DNA from: Gemmatimonadota bacterium
Lineage (GTDB): Bacteria > Latescibacterota > UBA2968 > UBA8231
Direction: 5' to 3'
Length of the DNA stretch: 5,928 nucleotides
NCBI GenBank assembly: GCA_009845645.1
Contig: VXZF01000420.1
Coordinates: 1-5,928, forward strand
The notes under the pieces are model-generated. The model searched no databases. It was given only the letters and a program-made list of their open reading frames with translations, and was not told the origin of the DNA. Position 1 is the stretch's first letter, and every line of letters begins with the position of its first letter. The position numbers were made by a program, and so were the translations under genes. Of this stretch, positions 4,623 through 5,928 are shown piece after piece.

Positions 4623-5928
4623 TTTTCGACGATCACCAAGCTCGGCTGGTCAAGTGCTACCTCTGGAAGCTGGTCGGCCTGCATCTCTTCTACGGTCCCG
4701 TCGGCTAGGCGATAGAGTCGCGCCAAGTCCGTTCCCTCCCAGACAGGTGGGACCGCAGCTCCCGCAACCGCTGGTAACAGCAGGGCCAACGTGCGGGTCG
4801 GCCCCTGAATCAGCCGCGCTGTCGTGCCGTCGCCTTCCACGCTAGTAGCCTCAGCAAAAGGCACGCGGAAGCGCTGCAGCAGCGCGTTGAGGCAGCGCAA
4901 GACGCCAAAGACGGGCCGGGGGTTGCACAGGGGATCCAAAAGTCCCTGCCCGACGTCCATGGTGCGATCCAGATCGATAAAAGGCTCGACAAAGAGCCGC
5001 GCCCTCGGCAGCAGCGCCGCTGCAAAAAGCGCCTCCGCGGCCTGGACTGCATCGTCTTGGTCGCTTCGCCCCGGCAACTCAAAGAGCAAATCCAGCCGTC
5101 CCATCGTGGTCAGGGCACTTACCTCGCGCCAAGCCAAGGCATCTTCCCAAGGGGCCGTTGCATCCAGTCGGCACAGAGCCGCTTCTATCCACGTATCCGC
5201 GTTTTGCAACTGACGGTCGAGTTGGGCCACTTCGTCGGGCCGGTAGCCGATCCGGGTGCGGGGGTGCTGTTTGCCGGTTATCTGCTGGCCGGGGATTACT
5301 GGAGCCAGAGATAGCCGCAGATTGCGGTGGTAGCTCTTGAACAGATACAGACACGACGACGAGGGCCAAGGCTCGCCCGGCGTCTGGATCTCCCAAGTAT
5401 CCACTTGGTCGCGGTGACTTTCCAAGATGGACTCGTACGGGGTGGCCTCGTCGTCGAGAATGGTCGCCTGCACTTGGACGCCTTGGCTGCGCAAAAAGCG
5501 GAGGCGGTCGCCGGACTGGTCCAAGTCGGTCCAGGGACAGCGCAGGGCCTGAGCGCCTAGCTCCAGACAGGAGAGCAGGGGATAGTCATTGCGCACCGGC
5601 TGACGTACTACCGAGGGAAAGGTTATGGGGACTTCTGTTTCCCAGCCCAGTGGGTGGGTCGCGGTCAGTCCCAATGGGGCCCCGCCTAGGTCGGCGGTCG
5701 CTGGAGTGAGCAGCCGCTGCGGAGCCGATTCCCAATCCTGTGTCCCGGCGGTGCGGATCAGGTGGATGTCGAGTCGGTTGTGGCGCAGGCGACACAGGAA
5801 GAACCCCAATTTGGGTTGGTCGTTGCGGCCCTGCTCGGGCGGGGGTGCGCTGCTGAACAAGTGGCTAAGACCGGGCCGCGCAAAAGAAGTGGAAGGGACG
5901 GTGCGATAGTACAAGGTGCCCGCTAGCT
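4619..5928 (-). CDS. Uncharacterised protein, TIM-barrel-like with C-terminal beta-sandwich (N-terminus cut by window edge)
   Basis: The frame is open from the right window edge to a TAG at 4619-4621, at least 435 codons. The first internal start candidate is a TTG at 5914, but it lacks a ribosome site and the frame continues upstream as a strand-like LAGTLYYR segment. The true start is therefore probably outside the window. Numbering from that TTG, residues 1-105 look like a beta-rich N-terminal domain. About 110-350 show alternating strands and helices suggestive of a (beta/alpha)8 barrel, with WEIQTPGEP (174-182), SLAPVIPG (202-209) and LFVEPFIDLDR (307-317). From about 365 a small beta domain ends in LVIVEN. 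The order, a glycosidase-like E-P motif in mid barrel (E181) and a late-barrel Glu (E310), recalls clan GH-A enzymes, but this is pattern reading only. No signal peptide can be judged. I do not recognise the family. GC-rich codon use matches the neighbours. Confidence 0.75.
   Translation of the reverse strand, partial: LAGTLYYRTVPSTSFARPGLSHLFSSAPPPEQGRNDQPKLGFFLCRLRHNRLDIHLIRTAGTQDWESAPQRLLTPATADLGGAPLGLTATHPLGWETEVPITFPSVVRQPVRNDYPLLSCLELGAQALRCPWTDLDQSGDRLRFLRSQGVQVQATILDDEATPYESILESHRDQVDTWEIQTPGEPWPSSSCLYLFKSYHRNLRLSLAPVIPGQQITGKQHPRTRIGYRPDEVAQLDRQLQNADTWIEAALCRLDATAPWEDALAWREVSALTTMGRLDLLFELPGRSDQDDAVQAAEALFAAALLPRARLFVEPFIDLDRTMDVGQGLLDPLCNPRPVFGVLRCLNALLQRFRVPFAEATSVEGDGTTARLIQGPTRTLALLLPAVAGAAVPPVWEGTDLARLYRLADGTVEEMQADQLPEVALDQPSLVIVEN

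Overview
The window is about 5.9 kb of GC-rich bacterial DNA, gene-dense and with short gaps between genes. It carries six protein genes and no RNA gene, insertion sequence, CRISPR array or phage gene that I can see. The gene mix (two different enolase-superfamily sugar-acid dehydratase or racemase-like enzymes, a GH33-type sialidase, an RraA-type aldolase and a TIM-barrel-like orphan) resembles carbohydrate-scavenging uncultured bacteria such as Poribacteria, Latescibacterota or Planctomycetes relatives. That placement is an inference from gene content only, and the sequence carries no taxonomic marker.

Layout: (1) From 1040 leftward off the window edge on the minus strand lies a GTG-started enolase-superfamily gene resembling glucarate dehydratase. 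(2) A 199-bp divergent intergenic region follows, with candidate promoters for both directions. (3) A plus-strand trio runs from 1240 to 3817: a small clan AA (retropepsin-like) aspartic protease, a GH33-type sialidase with five Asp boxes, and a second enolase-superfamily (mandelate-racemase-like) enzyme. The gaps are 10 and 9 bp, so this is probably one operon. (4) A 115-bp gap (3818-3932) holds a weak terminator-like hairpin and a good sigma70-type promoter. (5) An RraA-family protein follows at 3933-4622. (6) A convergent minus-strand gene ends at 4619, so its stop codon overlaps the RraA stop codon. It stays open to the right edge of the window and encodes an unrecognised protein that reads like a TIM barrel with a C-terminal beta-sandwich.

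Working model (inference): the sialidase-like enzyme and perhaps the orphan barrel protein handle glycosides. The two enolase-superfamily enzymes would dehydrate or epimerise sugar acids, and the RraA protein could cleave a resulting 2-keto acid to pyruvate or oxaloacetate plus another product. No transporter or regulator is visible. Both enolase-superfamily members depart from textbook active-site residues, and the orphan barrel protein could be an undescribed glycosidase-like family. These are the most interesting points in the window.
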